Source of the DNA: Methylobacterium segetis
Lineage (GTDB): Bacteria > Pseudomonadota > Alphaproteobacteria > Rhizobiales > Beijerinckiaceae
DNA: 52,386 nt
NCBI RefSeq assembly: GCF_004348265.1
Contig: NZ_SMNT01000027.1
Span: forward strand, 1-52,386
Direction: 5' to 3'
Part shown: in pieces, positions 1-8,001 of the stretch
Layout of the letters: each line of letters begins with the position of its first letter
Numbering within the stretch: the stretch's first letter is position 1
The notes under the pieces: model-generated
What the model was told of the DNA's origin: nothing
The model's input: the letters and a program-made list of their open reading frames with translations, nothing else
Databases searched by the model: none
Position numbers and translations under genes: made by a program

Positions 1-376
1 GGGCCGGGGCGCGTCTGTCTCAGGCTGGTGCGGAGGGCCGGCGCGCGCTGCATGGGAGGTCCGCGTCTGCAGGGGTCGTGCCTTGGACCCCAGCGAGGCG
101 CCGGCCGGCAGGCAATTGACTTCGCACCCGCACACAGCCATATCGCAGATGCAGCGTCAGCGGCCGTATCGGATCCGCTTGAGAGGGCTGCGTGACGGAT
201 GGGGCGGCCGCGGCGACGCGCTCGCACGGTCCGGCCCCTCTCTTCATACGTGCATGCACCCGGGCTGCCCCATCACGCGGGCGGCCTCCTGCCAACGGAT
301 CGAACCTGCCGCTGACGGCAGCCGGGGCCGGCGCGAGCGCGCACGGCCCGGGATCCGCTGCCCTGAAAGTTTCCCC
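1..376. other. Non-coding leader upstream of the DEAD-box helicase
   Basis: I see no convincing gene in this stretch. Open frames cross it on both strands, but their translations are low-complexity and arise from the GC-rich composition. The helicase Q motif begins only a few codons after position 377, so this is either the 5' leader and promoter region of the helicase or the end of an upstream intergenic region cut by the window edge. No tRNA, intrinsic terminator or clear promoter pair was recognised. Confidence 0.5.
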
Positions 377-1894
377 TTGACCCAGTTCACCGATTTCGGC
401 CTCGCCCAGCCCGTGCTGCGGGCCCTCGACGAGGCCGGCTACCAATCCCCCACGCCGATCCAGGCGCAGGCGATCCCCCCTGCCATGCAGGGCCGCGACC
501 TCTGCGGCATCGCCCAGACCGGCACCGGCAAGACCGCAGCCTTCGCGCTGCCGATCCTGCACCGCCTCTCCCTCTCGGATCGCCGCGCCCCGCGCCGCGG
601 CTGCCGGGTTCTGGTGCTCTCGCCGACCCGCGAGCTCGCCAACCAGATCGCCGAATCCTTCTCCGATTACGGCCGCCACCTGCCCTACACGAACACGGTG
701 GTGTTCGGCGGCGTCACCATCAGCCGCCAGGAGCGGGCGCTGGCGCCCGGCGTCGACATCCTCGTCGCCACCCCGGGCCGCCTGATCGACCTGATCGAAC
801 GCCGCTCCCTGACGCTGGAGGGCGTCGAGATCCTCGTCCTCGACGAGGCCGACCAGATGCTCGACCTCGGCTTCATCCACGCCCTGAAGCGCATCGTGCG
901 GATGCTGCCGGGCAAGCGCCAGAGCCTGTTCTTCTCGGCCACCATGCCGAAGAACATCGCCGGATTGGCCGAGCAGTACCTGACCGACCCGGTCCAGGTC
1001 GCGGTGACGCCGGTCGCCACCACGGCCGAGCGCGTCGAGCAGCAGGTCATCTTCGCCCACACCGGCGCCAAGCAGGCGCTGCTCGCCCACATCCTGCGCG
1101 ACCCGAAGATCGAGCGGGTGCTCGTCTTCACCCGCACCAAGCACGGGGCGGACCGCGTCGTGCGCGGCCTCGACAAGGCCGGCATCGCCGGAGCGGCGAT
1201 CCACGGCAACAAATCCCAGCCCCAGCGTGAGCGGGCGCTCGCCGCCTTCCGCGACGGCTCCTGCCGGGTGCTTGTCGCGACCGACATCGCCGCGCGCGGC
1301 ATCGACGTCGAGGGCGTGACCCACGTCGTCAATTTCGACCTGCCGAACGTGCCGGAATCCTACGTCCACCGGATCGGCCGCACGGCCCGGGCCGGCGCCG
1401 ACGGCCTCGCCATCTCCTTCTGCAACGACGAGGAGAAGGCGTATCTGCGCGACATCGAGCGCCTGACCCGCCAGAAGGTGCCGGTCGGGGGCTTCCCCGA
1501 GGGCTTCGTGCCCCCGACCCGCCAGGAGGCCGCCGAGATCGCCGCCTCCGAGGAGCGCCGTCCTGACCAGCGCGGTGCCCGGCCGGGCCAGCGTCAGGGC
1601 CAGCGTCCGCAGGGGCAGCAGCGGCCCCAGGGCCAGCGCCCGCAAGCCCAGCGGGCCGACCATCGCCCGGGCGGGCGTCCCGCCTTCGGCGGCCGGCCGC
1701 AGGAGGGCCGCAACCCGGACGCGCGCAACGAGCGTCGCGGCGAGCACCGGCCGAACCAGGGCCGCCCCGAGCATCAGGCTCGGCCCGAGCGCGGCTCCGA
1801 GGGCCGTCCTCAGCGTCCCGGCAACCGGCCCCGCAATACGGGCGGCGGCGAGGGCCGCGCCATCGGCTGGCTGGAGCGCTCGCCCCGCTCCTAA
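377..1894 (+). CDS. rhlE: DEAD-box ATP-dependent RNA helicase, RhlE type
   Basis: ATP-driven RNA unwinding in the cytoplasm; RhlE-type helicases act in ribosome assembly and RNA turnover, often in the cold. The 505-residue product has a Q motif within residues 4-34 (FTDFGL...PTPIQ), Walker A AQTGTGKT at 46-53, PTRELANQI, the DEAD box followed by MLDLGF, SAT, and motif [12 protein letters not shown]. The last about 110 residues are a disordered, strongly basic Gln/Arg/Pro/Gly-rich tail, as in RhlE proteins, and probably bind RNA. I chose the TTG at 377 because MTQFTDFGL is the usual family start; the frame is open further upstream to 83 but that part has no family-like sequence. The gene stands alone on the plus strand. 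Confidence 0.93.
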   Translation: MTQFTDFGLAQPVLRALDEAGYQSPTPIQAQAIPPAMQGRDLCGIAQTGTGKTAAFALPILHRLSLSDRRAPRRGCRVLVLSPTRELANQIAESFSDYGRHLPYTNTVVFGGVTISRQERALAPGVDILVATPGRLIDLIERRSLTLEGVEILVLDEADQMLDLGFIHALKRIVRMLPGKRQSLFFSATMPKNIAGLAEQYLTDPVQVAVTPVATTAERVEQQVIFAHTGAKQALLAHILRDPKIERVLVFTRTKHGADRVVRGLDKAGIAGAAIHGNKSQPQRERALAAFRDGSCRVLVATDIAARGIDVEGVTHVVNFDLPNVPESYVHRIGRTARAGADGLAISFCNDEEKAYLRDIERLTRQKVPVGGFPEGFVPPTRQEAAEIAASEERRPDQRGARPGQRQGQRPQGQQRPQGQRPQAQRADHRPGGRPAFGGRPQEGRNPDARNERRGEHRPNQGRPEHQARPERGSEGRPQRPGNRPRNTGGGEGRAIGWLERSPRS

Positions 1895-2030
1895 GGCGGT
1901 GACGCCGACGCCTACTTATCCGGATCGGGCCTGCCCGATCCGGGTGTGAGGCCGATCCGAACGGGCGCGGCGTATTGCCGAGCCTGTCAGGCGCCCCATC
2001 TCCCCCCGCGGATCGATGCGGGAGGAGCAG

Positions 2031-2216
2031 ATGCGCTTCGAACTCTACCGGGACGCGCAGGGCCTCTGGCGCTGGCGCCTGCGGGTGCAGAACGGCAACG
2101 TGATCGCGGACTCGGCGGAAGGCTACGGCCGCCGCGAAGATTGCGAGCACGGGATCGCCCTCGTGAAGACGAGCGGCGGCGCCTCGACCGTCGACATGAC
2201 GACGAAGATCGCCTGA
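2031..2216 (+). CDS. YegP-like (DUF1508 family) small protein
   Basis: This 61-residue protein matches the DUF1508/YegP fold: it starts MRFELYRDAQGLWRWRL and continues with G-N-V-I-A-D-S and an E-G-Y family pattern. The function of the family is not settled. The start is fixed by the ribosome-binding site GGGAGGAG just upstream of 2031; an in-frame ATG at 2016 precedes that site and would place it inside the gene. It holds a single copy of the repeat, whereas Escherichia coli YegP has two. It sits between the helicase and a secreted-protein gene with no sign of shared transcription. Confidence 0.8.
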   Translation: MRFELYRDAQGLWRWRLRVQNGNVIADSAEGYGRREDCEHGIALVKTSGGASTVDMTTKIA

Positions 2217-2391
2217 CCCTTCGATTCATCGCCCCGAAACCCTGACCGGATCGGACCCGCGCGCGGCGCGACGTTCCGTGCGAAACGGTTCGGGCAGTTC
2301 GTGCGTTGGAAGCGTCCGGGCTCCCGGGCCGCTGACCCGGGCTCGAACCGGCTCGCCTGACCATCCGCCGACACACCAAGGAGTTGTGAAC

Positions 2392-2679
2392 GTGCTGAGG
2401 AAATTCGTCCTGGCCGCCCTGCTGGCCCTCGGCTTCGCCGCCGCGGCACCTCAGGGAGCCTCCGCCGCGCCCATGGGCCCGGCACTCGCCCTGCCGAGCG
2501 AGGCGGCGCCCGCGATCGCGGAGAAGACGCAGTACTTCTACCGCCGCCCCTATTACGGCCGCCGCTTCTATGGCCCCCGCCCCTATTACGGCCGCCGCTT
2601 CTACGGCCCCCGCCCCTATTACGGCCGCCGCTTCTACGGTCCGCGCCGCTTCTACGGCCCGCGCCGGTTCTATTACTGA
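2392..2679 (+). CDS. Small secreted Tyr/Arg/Gly-repeat protein
   Basis: A 95-residue exported protein of unknown function. The start is GTG 2392, preceded by AAGGAG at 2378-2383. The N-terminus is a signal peptide with a long Leu/Ala core ending ASAAP. The mature part ends in three copies of an 11-residue unit, YYGRRFYGPRP, then shorter RRFYGP units up to a terminal FYY. Such aromatic and basic repeats recur in small exported proteins of Methylobacterium and relatives. High Tyr and Arg suggest a surface or matrix role, but this is inference. A strong intrinsic terminator follows the stop. Confidence 0.8.
   Translation: MLRKFVLAALLALGFAAAAPQGASAAPMGPALALPSEAAPAIAEKTQYFYRRPYYGRRFYGPRPYYGRRFYGPRPYYGRRFYGPRRFYGPRRFYY
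2551..2649 (+). repeat. 33-bp tandem repeat, three copies, coding
   Basis: Three nearly identical 33-bp units begin at 2551, 2584 and 2617 and encode YYGRRFYGPRP each. Only a few bases differ between copies, for example TAT versus TAC. They are followed by two degenerate 15-bp units encoding RRFYGP. The near-identity at DNA level suggests recent expansion by slippage or recombination. Confidence 0.9.
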
Positions 2680-2712
2680 TCGCACCGACGCGCCCTTCCG
2701 GCGTCTCGCGAA

Positions 2713-2745
2713 CCCGGCGGCTCCGCCCGAGCCGCCGGGTTTTTT
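2713..2745 (+). terminator. Rho-independent terminator after the repeat protein
   Basis: A perfect 11-bp stem, CCCGGCGGCTC at 2713-2723 and GAGCCGCCGGG at 2729-2739, with a CGCCC loop, is followed directly by six T residues (2740-2745). It lies 33 bp after the stop codon of the secreted repeat protein. This is the clearest intrinsic terminator in the window. Confidence 0.93.
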
Positions 2746-2844
2746 CGTGGGTGCCGCGGCTGCGGCTGCCCGCGCTTCGATTTTTTGGTATCCTGCGGGC
2801 ACGGGACGGCCGGCGTCAGATCGGGCCGCCCGGGAGGAAGCCCG

Positions 2845-3030
2845 ATGAAAGACACGGCCACCCGCGCGGTTCCGCCGAAGACCCCGCCGCCACTCCTCGA
2901 CCGCCTCGCGCCCGATGCCTCCGCGGCGCGCCGGCCCGAGCTCTGGCAGGTCATCCCCCTCGAATGCGTCGTCTGCGCGCTGGCGGTGATCGCCGCGGCC
3001 GGCCTGAAGCTTGCCGGTGTGATGCCCTGA
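2845..3030 (+). CDS. Small single-span membrane protein, unknown function
   Basis: I do not recognise a family. The 61-residue product starts at ATG 2845 behind GGGAGGAAG. Residues about 1-35 are Pro/Arg/Ala-rich and hydrophilic. A hydrophobic segment, VIPLECVVCALAVIAAAGL, then forms one probable membrane span near the C-terminus, so the protein is probably tail-anchored with the N-terminus in the cytoplasm. The next gene starts 37 bp after the stop, so the two may share a transcript. Confidence 0.6.
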   Translation: MKDTATRAVPPKTPPPLLDRLAPDASAARRPELWQVIPLECVVCALAVIAAAGLKLAGVMP

Positions 3031-3067
3031 GGGCCAGGATGCGTCGGACAGGGGAGGACGGACAGGC

Positions 3068-3520
3068 ATGGACGGGCGGACGAACGAGACGGTGGCGGAG
3101 CCCCGCGGCGACCTGACGGTGCGCACCATCGCGATGCCCGCCGACACCAACGCCAACGGCGACATCTTCGGGGGTTGGGTGCTCTCGCAGATGGACCAGG
3201 CGGGCGGCATCGCGGGCGTCGACCGGGCGCAGGGCCGGGTCGTCACCGTGGCACTCGACGCGATGACCTTCATCCGCCCGGTCCGCGTCGGGGACGTGCT
3301 CTGCGTCTATACCCGGGTGGCGAGCGTCGGGCGCACCTCGATGAAGATCGAGGTGGAGGCCTGGGCCCGCCGCTTCTGCACGCAGGTGCGCGAGAAGGTG
3401 ACCGAGGCGACGCTGACCTTCGTCGCCATCGACGAGGAGGGCCGCCCACGCCCGATCCCGCACATTGTCGCGGAGAGCCCCGGGGCCGTTCTCGGGCGCG
3501 AAGCGGAGGCTCCGCGCTGA
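3068..3520 (+). CDS. Acyl-CoA thioesterase, hotdog fold (YciA-like)
   Basis: Hydrolyses acyl-CoA to free acid and CoA in the cytoplasm. The 150-residue product has the YciA-type signature: TIAMPADTNANGDIFGGWV, then MDQAGG and a V-T-V-A-L-D-A-M-T-F strand, with the long hotdog helix in between. Length is normal for the family. The start ATG 3068 has GGGGAGGA upstream. YciA enzymes usually have broad chain-length specificity; the substrate here cannot be told from the sequence. Confidence 0.88.
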   Translation: MDGRTNETVAEPRGDLTVRTIAMPADTNANGDIFGGWVLSQMDQAGGIAGVDRAQGRVVTVALDAMTFIRPVRVGDVLCVYTRVASVGRTSMKIEVEAWARRFCTQVREKVTEATLTFVAIDEEGRPRPIPHIVAESPGAVLGREAEAPR

Positions 3521-3569
3521 CGCCCGGGAGCCGGGCCCTGCGGCTCGGCCGCAACACGCACAGGTTGGT

Positions 3570-3601
3570 ATTGAAACGCCTTATCACGCGACGGTTTCAA
3601 T
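3570..3601. promoter_or_regulatory. Inverted repeat upstream of the APS kinase gene
   Basis: ATTGAAAC (3570-3577) and its exact complement GTTTCAAT (3594-3601) are separated by 16 bp, in an A/T-richer stretch about 65 bp before the APS kinase start. Arm spacing of two helical turns would suit a dimeric regulator. No regulator can be named from the sequence. Confidence 0.45.
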
Positions 3602-3666
3602 CCTAGAAAAATTCCCCTACACCATAATCCGGCGAGGGTAGAATCGTCTCACCGGAGCGTTTTTGC

Positions 3667-4413
3667 ATGCACGTCCCGAGTTCGAGCAAGGTTTCCCAAC
3701 CTCGCAATGCGGACAAATTCCGGATACAAACCGGAAACAATCGGCCTGACCTATCCGTTGTTCGTGCCGATCAAGACCATGCGCTCGAACGTCTTGAGAG
3801 CACTGAGGTTTCCTCGAACCGCAACCTGACTCGCCACGCCCTTCAGCCGCGCGAGAACCGCTGGGCCTGCCTCGGCCAGAAACCCGTGATCGCATGGTTC
3901 ACCGGCCTGTCGGGGGCCGGCAAGTCGAGCATCGCGAGCGCCGTCGACCGGGCGCTGACGGCGCGGGGGCGCTCCACGATGGTGCTCGACGGCGACAACC
4001 TGCGGCTCGGCCTCAACCGCGATCTCGGCTTCAGCGCCCACGACCGCGCCGAGAACATCCGCCGCGCCGCGGAGGCCGCGCGCCTGATGGCGGAGACCGG
4101 CCTGATCACCATCGTCTCCCTGATCTCGCCGTTCCGCTCCGAGCGCGACGCGGCCCGGGTGATCGCAGGGGACGTGCCCTTCCTCGAGATCTTCATCGAC
4201 ACGCCCCTCGCGGTCTGCGAGGCGCGCGATCCGAAGGGGCTCTACGACCGGGCGCGGGCGGGCAAGATCGCCGACTTCACCGGCATCTCCGCCCCCTACG
4301 AGGCGCCGGAGCGGCCCGACCTCGTCATCCCGACGCAGGATCGCACGGTGGAGGATTCGGCCGCCCTTCTGATTCCCGAACTCGTGCGCCTCAGCGCCCT
4401 CGAAGGCGCCTGA
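3667..4413 (+). CDS. cysC: Adenylylsulfate (APS) kinase
   Basis: Phosphorylates adenosine 5'-phosphosulfate to PAPS with ATP, in sulfate assimilation or sulfate-group donation. The kinase domain (about residues 70-248) has the P-loop GLSGAGKSS, the substrate motif DGDNLRLGLNRDLGF, DRAENIRR, ISPFRSERDAAR, and the DPKGLYDRARAG lid region, all typical of CysC. A usual CysC is about 200 residues; this one is 248 because of a 70-residue N-terminal extension rich in Ser/Asn/Asp whose DNA is visibly less GC-rich than the kinase part. The start ATG 3667 has GGAG upstream, but a shorter form cannot be excluded. No cysD/cysN lies beside it, so the APS supplier is encoded elsewhere. A role in sulfating a glycan is possible but unproven. 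Confidence 0.88.
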   Translation: MHVPSSSKVSQPRNADKFRIQTGNNRPDLSVVRADQDHALERLESTEVSSNRNLTRHALQPRENRWACLGQKPVIAWFTGLSGAGKSSIASAVDRALTARGRSTMVLDGDNLRLGLNRDLGFSAHDRAENIRRAAEAARLMAETGLITIVSLISPFRSERDAARVIAGDVPFLEIFIDTPLAVCEARDPKGLYDRARAGKIADFTGISAPYEAPERPDLVIPTQDRTVEDSAALLIPELVRLSALEGA

Positions 4414-4455
4414 CGGCGCGGGTCCCGCCCCGCGGCCGGGACGGTGGGCGGCGCC

Positions 4456-6015
4456 TCACTCCGCCGCGAACAAACCCCACCCCTCGGCCGGCGCGGGCTC
4501 GGCCTCCCCATCCGCCGCCTTCGGGTCGCCGGGTGCCGTCTCGCAACCGAGCGCCGGCAGGGCGACGATGCGGTTGCCGCGGTAATCGTTGCGGCAGACG
4601 ATGGCGCCGCGGCCCTCGACGTAGCCGAGGAGGCGACGCGCCCGCCCCGGCGAGCGGCTGCCGATCGCCCGCGCGAGCGCTGCATCGCCCGGGCAGGGCT
4701 CGCTCCCCAGCGCGGCGCGGGCCAGGAGCAGAAACAGGCCCTGGACCTCCTCGGGCATGGTCGCGGCGACCGATTGCGCCTGCGTCCAGCGCTCGTCCGC
4801 ATCGGCCTCGATCTCCGGCGAATCGAGGCCGGCCCGGGCGACGCTGAGGGCCCGCCGAAAGGCGGGCAGGCCGACGCTCTCGCCATCGAGCCCGCGCATC
4901 CGGCAGCGCACGAGGAAATCCTGGTAGACGACCGCGACGGGCTGGCCCCGCGCCTCCGGATCCGCGACGAGGCCGCGCAGCACGGCGTCGCACCCCGCTC
5001 TGTTCTCGGCCGCGTCGAGGGCGGGGGCGGGCGCGGCCGGCTCGGGGCGATAGGCGCTCAATTCCCGCATCAGGTCGGTCGGGCTGACCCGGGGCTGGGG
5101 CGCCAGCCGCGGGGCGCGCTCGCGCAGCACGGGGCCGGCCTCGCCCTCGGCGGGGGTCAGGATCAGGGCCCGCAGGTCCGCCTCGCCGGGCTGGGGCAGC
5201 GGCACGAGCTTCGGGGAGCCCGCGCGGGAGCCCGTCGCCACGGAGCCGATCCGGAGCGCCAGCGGGCGCCGGCTCAGCGCCGGCCCGAGCGCCACGAACT
5301 CGCCGCGGGCGAGATCGCGGAAGCGCTCGGCGCCGCGCCGGTCGAGGCCGAGGAGGTCGGCGGCCCGCGCCATGTCGATGTCGAGGAAAGTGCGGCCCAT
5401 CAGGAAGTTCGTGGCCTCGGCCGCGACGTTCTTGGCGAGCTTGGCGAGGCGCTGCGTGGCGACGATGCCGGCCAAGCCCCGCTTGCGCCCGCGGCACATC
5501 AGGTTCGTCATCGCGCCGAGCGAGACCTTGCGGGCCTCGTCCGAGACGTCGCCGGCCGCGGCGGGCGCGAAGATCTGCGCCTCGTCCACCACCACGAGGA
5601 CGGGGTACCAATGCTCGCGCTCGGCCTCGAACAGGCCGCCCAGGAAGGCGGCGCAGGCGCGCATCTGCGCCTCCATGTCGAGGCTCTCGAGGTTCAGAAC
5701 CACCGAGACCCGGTGCGCACGCACGCGTGCGGCGATGGACTGGAGGTCGGATTCCGCGTGGGCGCCGTCCACCACCACGTGGCCGTAGGCGTCGGACAGG
5801 GTGACGAAGTCGCCCTCCGGATCGATCACCACCTGCTGCACCTGGCCCGCGCTCTGCTCCAGGAGCCGGCGCAGGAGATGCGACTTGCCCGAGCCCGAAT
5901 TGCCCTGGACGAGGAGGCGGGTGGCGAGGAGTTCCTCCAGGTCGAGCCGCGCCGGCTCCGGAGCACCCGGCCCCGCCCCGAGGGTCACCCCCATCTCGAT
6001 GCTCGATGCCATCAC
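4456..6015 (-). CDS. HerA-like ATPase (helicase HerA central domain family)
   Basis: A 519-residue P-loop ATPase of the HerA/VirB4-like group. It has Walker A GNSGSGKSH at about 38-46, Walker B VLVVVDEAQIFAP near 142-154, and a conserved CRGRKRG...VATQRLAKLAKNV segment that matches the sensor and Arg-finger region of HerA-type ATPases. The C-terminal 200 residues are Ala/Arg/Pro-rich and not assignable. There is no membrane segment. HerA ATPases form hexameric DNA pumps, usually paired with NurA nuclease; no nurA is present here, so this may be a stand-alone chromosomal type. The start is GTG 6015 or the adjacent ATG 6012. It is divergent from the P1 hydrolase gene. Confidence 0.82.
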   Translation of the reverse strand: MMASSIEMGVTLGAGPGAPEPARLDLEELLATRLLVQGNSGSGKSHLLRRLLEQSAGQVQQVVIDPEGDFVTLSDAYGHVVVDGAHAESDLQSIAARVRAHRVSVVLNLESLDMEAQMRACAAFLGGLFEAEREHWYPVLVVVDEAQIFAPAAAGDVSDEARKVSLGAMTNLMCRGRKRGLAGIVATQRLAKLAKNVAAEATNFLMGRTFLDIDMARAADLLGLDRRGAERFRDLARGEFVALGPALSRRPLALRIGSVATGSRAGSPKLVPLPQPGEADLRALILTPAEGEAGPVLRERAPRLAPQPRVSPTDLMRELSAYRPEPAAPAPALDAAENRAGCDAVLRGLVADPEARGQPVAVVYQDFLVRCRMRGLDGESVGLPAFRRALSVARAGLDSPEIEADADERWTQAQSVAATMPEEVQGLFLLLARAALGSEPCPGDAALARAIGSRSPGRARRLLGYVEGRGAIVCRNDYRGNRIVALPALGCETAPGDPKAADGEAEPAPAEGWGLFAAE

Positions 6016-6171
6016 CGCTCCGGCTGCGCCGCGACCGAAAAACCCGCCCGCGGCTCCGACCGCAGGGGGGCGGACCCTAACACGCGCGAGGCGGCGGCGT
6101 TTCCGGCCGGGATCGGCGCGTCCACAGGTTGGAGCGGGTTATGCGCCCTCCGAATCAGGGCGCGCAAGCGT

Positions 6172-6220
6172 TCCTATGACCACACTCCTATGACAATTCA
6201 CCTAGGTCATAAGACCTAGG
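6172..6220. promoter_or_regulatory. Direct repeats plus palindrome between divergent genes
   Basis: Two exact copies of TCCTATGAC (6172-6180 and 6186-6194) lie 14 bp apart and are followed by a perfect palindrome, CCTAGGTC-ATAA-GACCTAGG (6201-6220). The stretch is much less GC-rich than its surroundings and sits in the divergent intergenic region (6016-6296). This arrangement suggests a control region for the hydrolase or the HerA-like gene. Confidence 0.55.
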
Positions 6221-6296
6221 ACTTCTAACTTACCGTCGGCATGGCCTCGCGCCGGGCGGGGGCCGCATGCGATGCTCTGCCCGACCGGAGGCCGCC

Positions 6297-7331
6297 ATGA
6301 CCCGCAACCGCATCACCGACATCCCCGGCATCCGCGTCGGCCATGCGGGCGATCCGAATCTCGCGAGCGGCACGACCGCGATCCTGTTCGCGAGCCCAGT
6401 GGTGGCCGCCGTCGACGTGCGGGGCGGCGGCCCCGGCACCCGCGAGACCGACCTCCTCGACCCGGAGCGCACGGTCGCCTGCATCGACGCCCTCGTGCTC
6501 TCCGGGGGCTCCGCCTTCGGGCTCGACGCGGCGGCGGGCGTCGTCGCGTGGCTCGCCGAGACCGGGCGGGGCTTCCCGGTCGGCCCCGTGCGGGTGCCGA
6601 TCGTGCCGGGGGCGGTCCTGTTCGACCTCCTCAACGGCGGCGACAAGGATTGGGGGCGCTACCCGCCCTACCGGGAGTTCGGCTACGCGGCGGCGCGCGA
6701 TGCGGGCGAGGATTTCGCCCTCGGCTCGGTCGGCGCCGGCACCGGCGCGCGGACGGCGAATCTCAAGGGCGGCCTCGGCTCGGCCTCGGCGCGGGTGGCG
6801 GGCACGGACCTCACGGTGGGAGCACTGGTGGCGGTCAACGCCTTCGGCCGGGCGACCGTGGGGGACGGCCCGCATTTCTGGGCGGCGCCCTTCGAGCAGG
6901 ACGGGGAGTTCGGCGGCCTCGGCTTCCCGGCCCGGGTGCCGGACGAGGCCCTCGCCTTTCCGGCGCGCGCGCTGCCCGGCGCCAACACGACGCTGGCGCT
7001 GGTGGCGACCGACGCCGTGCTGACGAAGGCGCAGGCGAGGCGCCTCGCGGTGGCCGCCCAGACCGGCCTCGCCCGGGCCCTCAACCCCGTTCACACGCCG
7101 CTCGACGGCGACACCGTCTTCGCGGCGGCGACGGGCCGGGTGCCGCTCGCGGACCCGGTCGTCGATCTCGCGCGGCTCGGGGATGCGGCCGCGGCGACCC
7201 TCGCACGGGCGGTGGCGATCGGGGTGCACGCGGCGCGGTGCCTGCCGGGCTCGGCCGTCACGGATCCGGGGGCGCCCCCGTCCGTCCTCGGCCTGCCGCC
7301 GGCCTGGCGCGACCGCTTCGGCGGGGCGTGA
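6297..7331 (+). CDS. P1 family (S58) N-terminal-nucleophile hydrolase, NylC/DmpA-like
   Basis: A 344-residue hydrolase of the DmpA/NylC group, enzymes that cleave themselves into two chains and use the freed N-terminal Ser or Thr. It begins ITDIPGIRVGH, has LSGGSAFGLDAAAGV at about 68-82 and SVGAGTGART at 144-153. The predicted cleavage point is Asn230-Thr231 in ALPGANTTLALVATDA, the same Asn-Thr junction used by nylon-oligomer hydrolase NylC (DmpA itself uses Gly-Ser). Substrates may be beta-peptides, D-amino-acid amides or cyclic/linear amides; I cannot choose. The start ATG 6297 has CCGGAG upstream; an earlier in-frame ATG at 6267 is less likely. Confidence 0.88.
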   Translation: MTRNRITDIPGIRVGHAGDPNLASGTTAILFASPVVAAVDVRGGGPGTRETDLLDPERTVACIDALVLSGGSAFGLDAAAGVVAWLAETGRGFPVGPVRVPIVPGAVLFDLLNGGDKDWGRYPPYREFGYAAARDAGEDFALGSVGAGTGARTANLKGGLGSASARVAGTDLTVGALVAVNAFGRATVGDGPHFWAAPFEQDGEFGGLGFPARVPDEALAFPARALPGANTTLALVATDAVLTKAQARRLAVAAQTGLARALNPVHTPLDGDTVFAAATGRVPLADPVVDLARLGDAAAATLARAVAIGVHAARCLPGSAVTDPGAPPSVLGLPPAWRDRFGGA

Positions 7332-7335
7332 CGCA

Positions 7336-7629
7336 TCAGCCGGCGCCGCCGGCCTCCTCTCTCGCGTCGGCCAGCAGCTGGGTGAGGCCGGCATCGACTT
7401 CCGCGGCGAGCAGGCGCCGCTCGGCCTCGTTCAGGTCGCCCGCCCAGCCGCGCTGGCCGAAGCCCTCGGCACAGCGTGCCCGCTCCGATTCGAGGTAGGC
7501 CTCCGTCTCCGCGGGCCGCGTGCGCATGGCGTGGATGAGGCCGAACCACGCGGCGCGCTCCACCACGGCGAGGCGCGCCCGCAGGCGGATGGACACGGCC
7601 CGGTCCGGGTCGATCTCGAGTTCGCTCAT
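7336..7629 (-). CDS. Conserved-looking small hypothetical protein
   Basis: I do not recognise this 97-residue protein. It is hydrophilic and mostly helical, with many Glu/Arg/Ala residues and a phrase DLNEAERRLLAAEVDAGL near the C-terminus. It has no signal peptide or membrane segment. Its stop lies 4 bp beyond the stop of the convergent hydrolase gene. Codon use is like that of its neighbours. Confidence 0.5.
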   Translation of the reverse strand: MSELEIDPDRAVSIRLRARLAVVERAAWFGLIHAMRTRPAETEAYLESERARCAEGFGQRGWAGDLNEAERRLLAAEVDAGLTQLLADAREEAGGAG

Positions 7630-7680
7630 GGGTCAGTCCGTTCTTGGCGAGTCCGCTCCGGAGACGAGGCCCCGGACGGA

Positions 7681-7887
7681 TTAGCGGCGCGGCTCGCAGC
7701 GCGTCTTGACGTAGCTGCCCTTGTCGTCGCCGTGCCCGGCATTGGCCGCCAGAACCGGGCCCTGGACGAGACATTCCTGCAGGGTGTGGGCCGGCCCCGT
7801 GATCACGTCGAGGGCGTTCTCGCGGGTGCAGTCGGGGGCCTGGATCGAGGAGGCGCAGACGAGGGCGACGACGAGGATCTGGTTCAT
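7681..7887 (-). CDS. Small exported Cys-containing protein, unknown function
   Basis: A 68-residue protein starting at ATG 7887 behind GGGAGGTG. It begins MNQILVVALVCASSIQAPDC, a short hydrophobic signal-like segment. Four Cys residues (in VCASS, PDCTRE, QECLVQG and KTRCEP) suggest disulfides after export. Similar short proteins with a C-T-x-E-N-A pattern are common in Methylobacterium-like genomes, but no function is known to me. Confidence 0.65.
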   Translation of the reverse strand: MNQILVVALVCASSIQAPDCTRENALDVITGPAHTLQECLVQGPVLAANAGHGDDKGSYVKTRCEPRR

Positions 7888-8001
7888 GACACCTCCCTGG
7901 CACCCCAGGGCGGGGCGACCCGCGCGTGCCGGCAAAAGGAAGGGGCCAGGCTGCGCGAAGGTTCCCGCCCCACCACGGGGCGTCAGCGTCGCAGGGCGGG
8001 T

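Noticed and set aside
2320..2350. A short GGCTCGAACCGG word that looks like a tRNA T-arm.
   Set aside because: No acceptor stem, anticodon arm or D-arm can be built around it.
3570..3601. ATTGAAAC/GTTTCAAT resembles the end of some CRISPR repeats.
   Set aside because: Only one dyad exists, no spacers or repeat series, and no cas genes are in the window.
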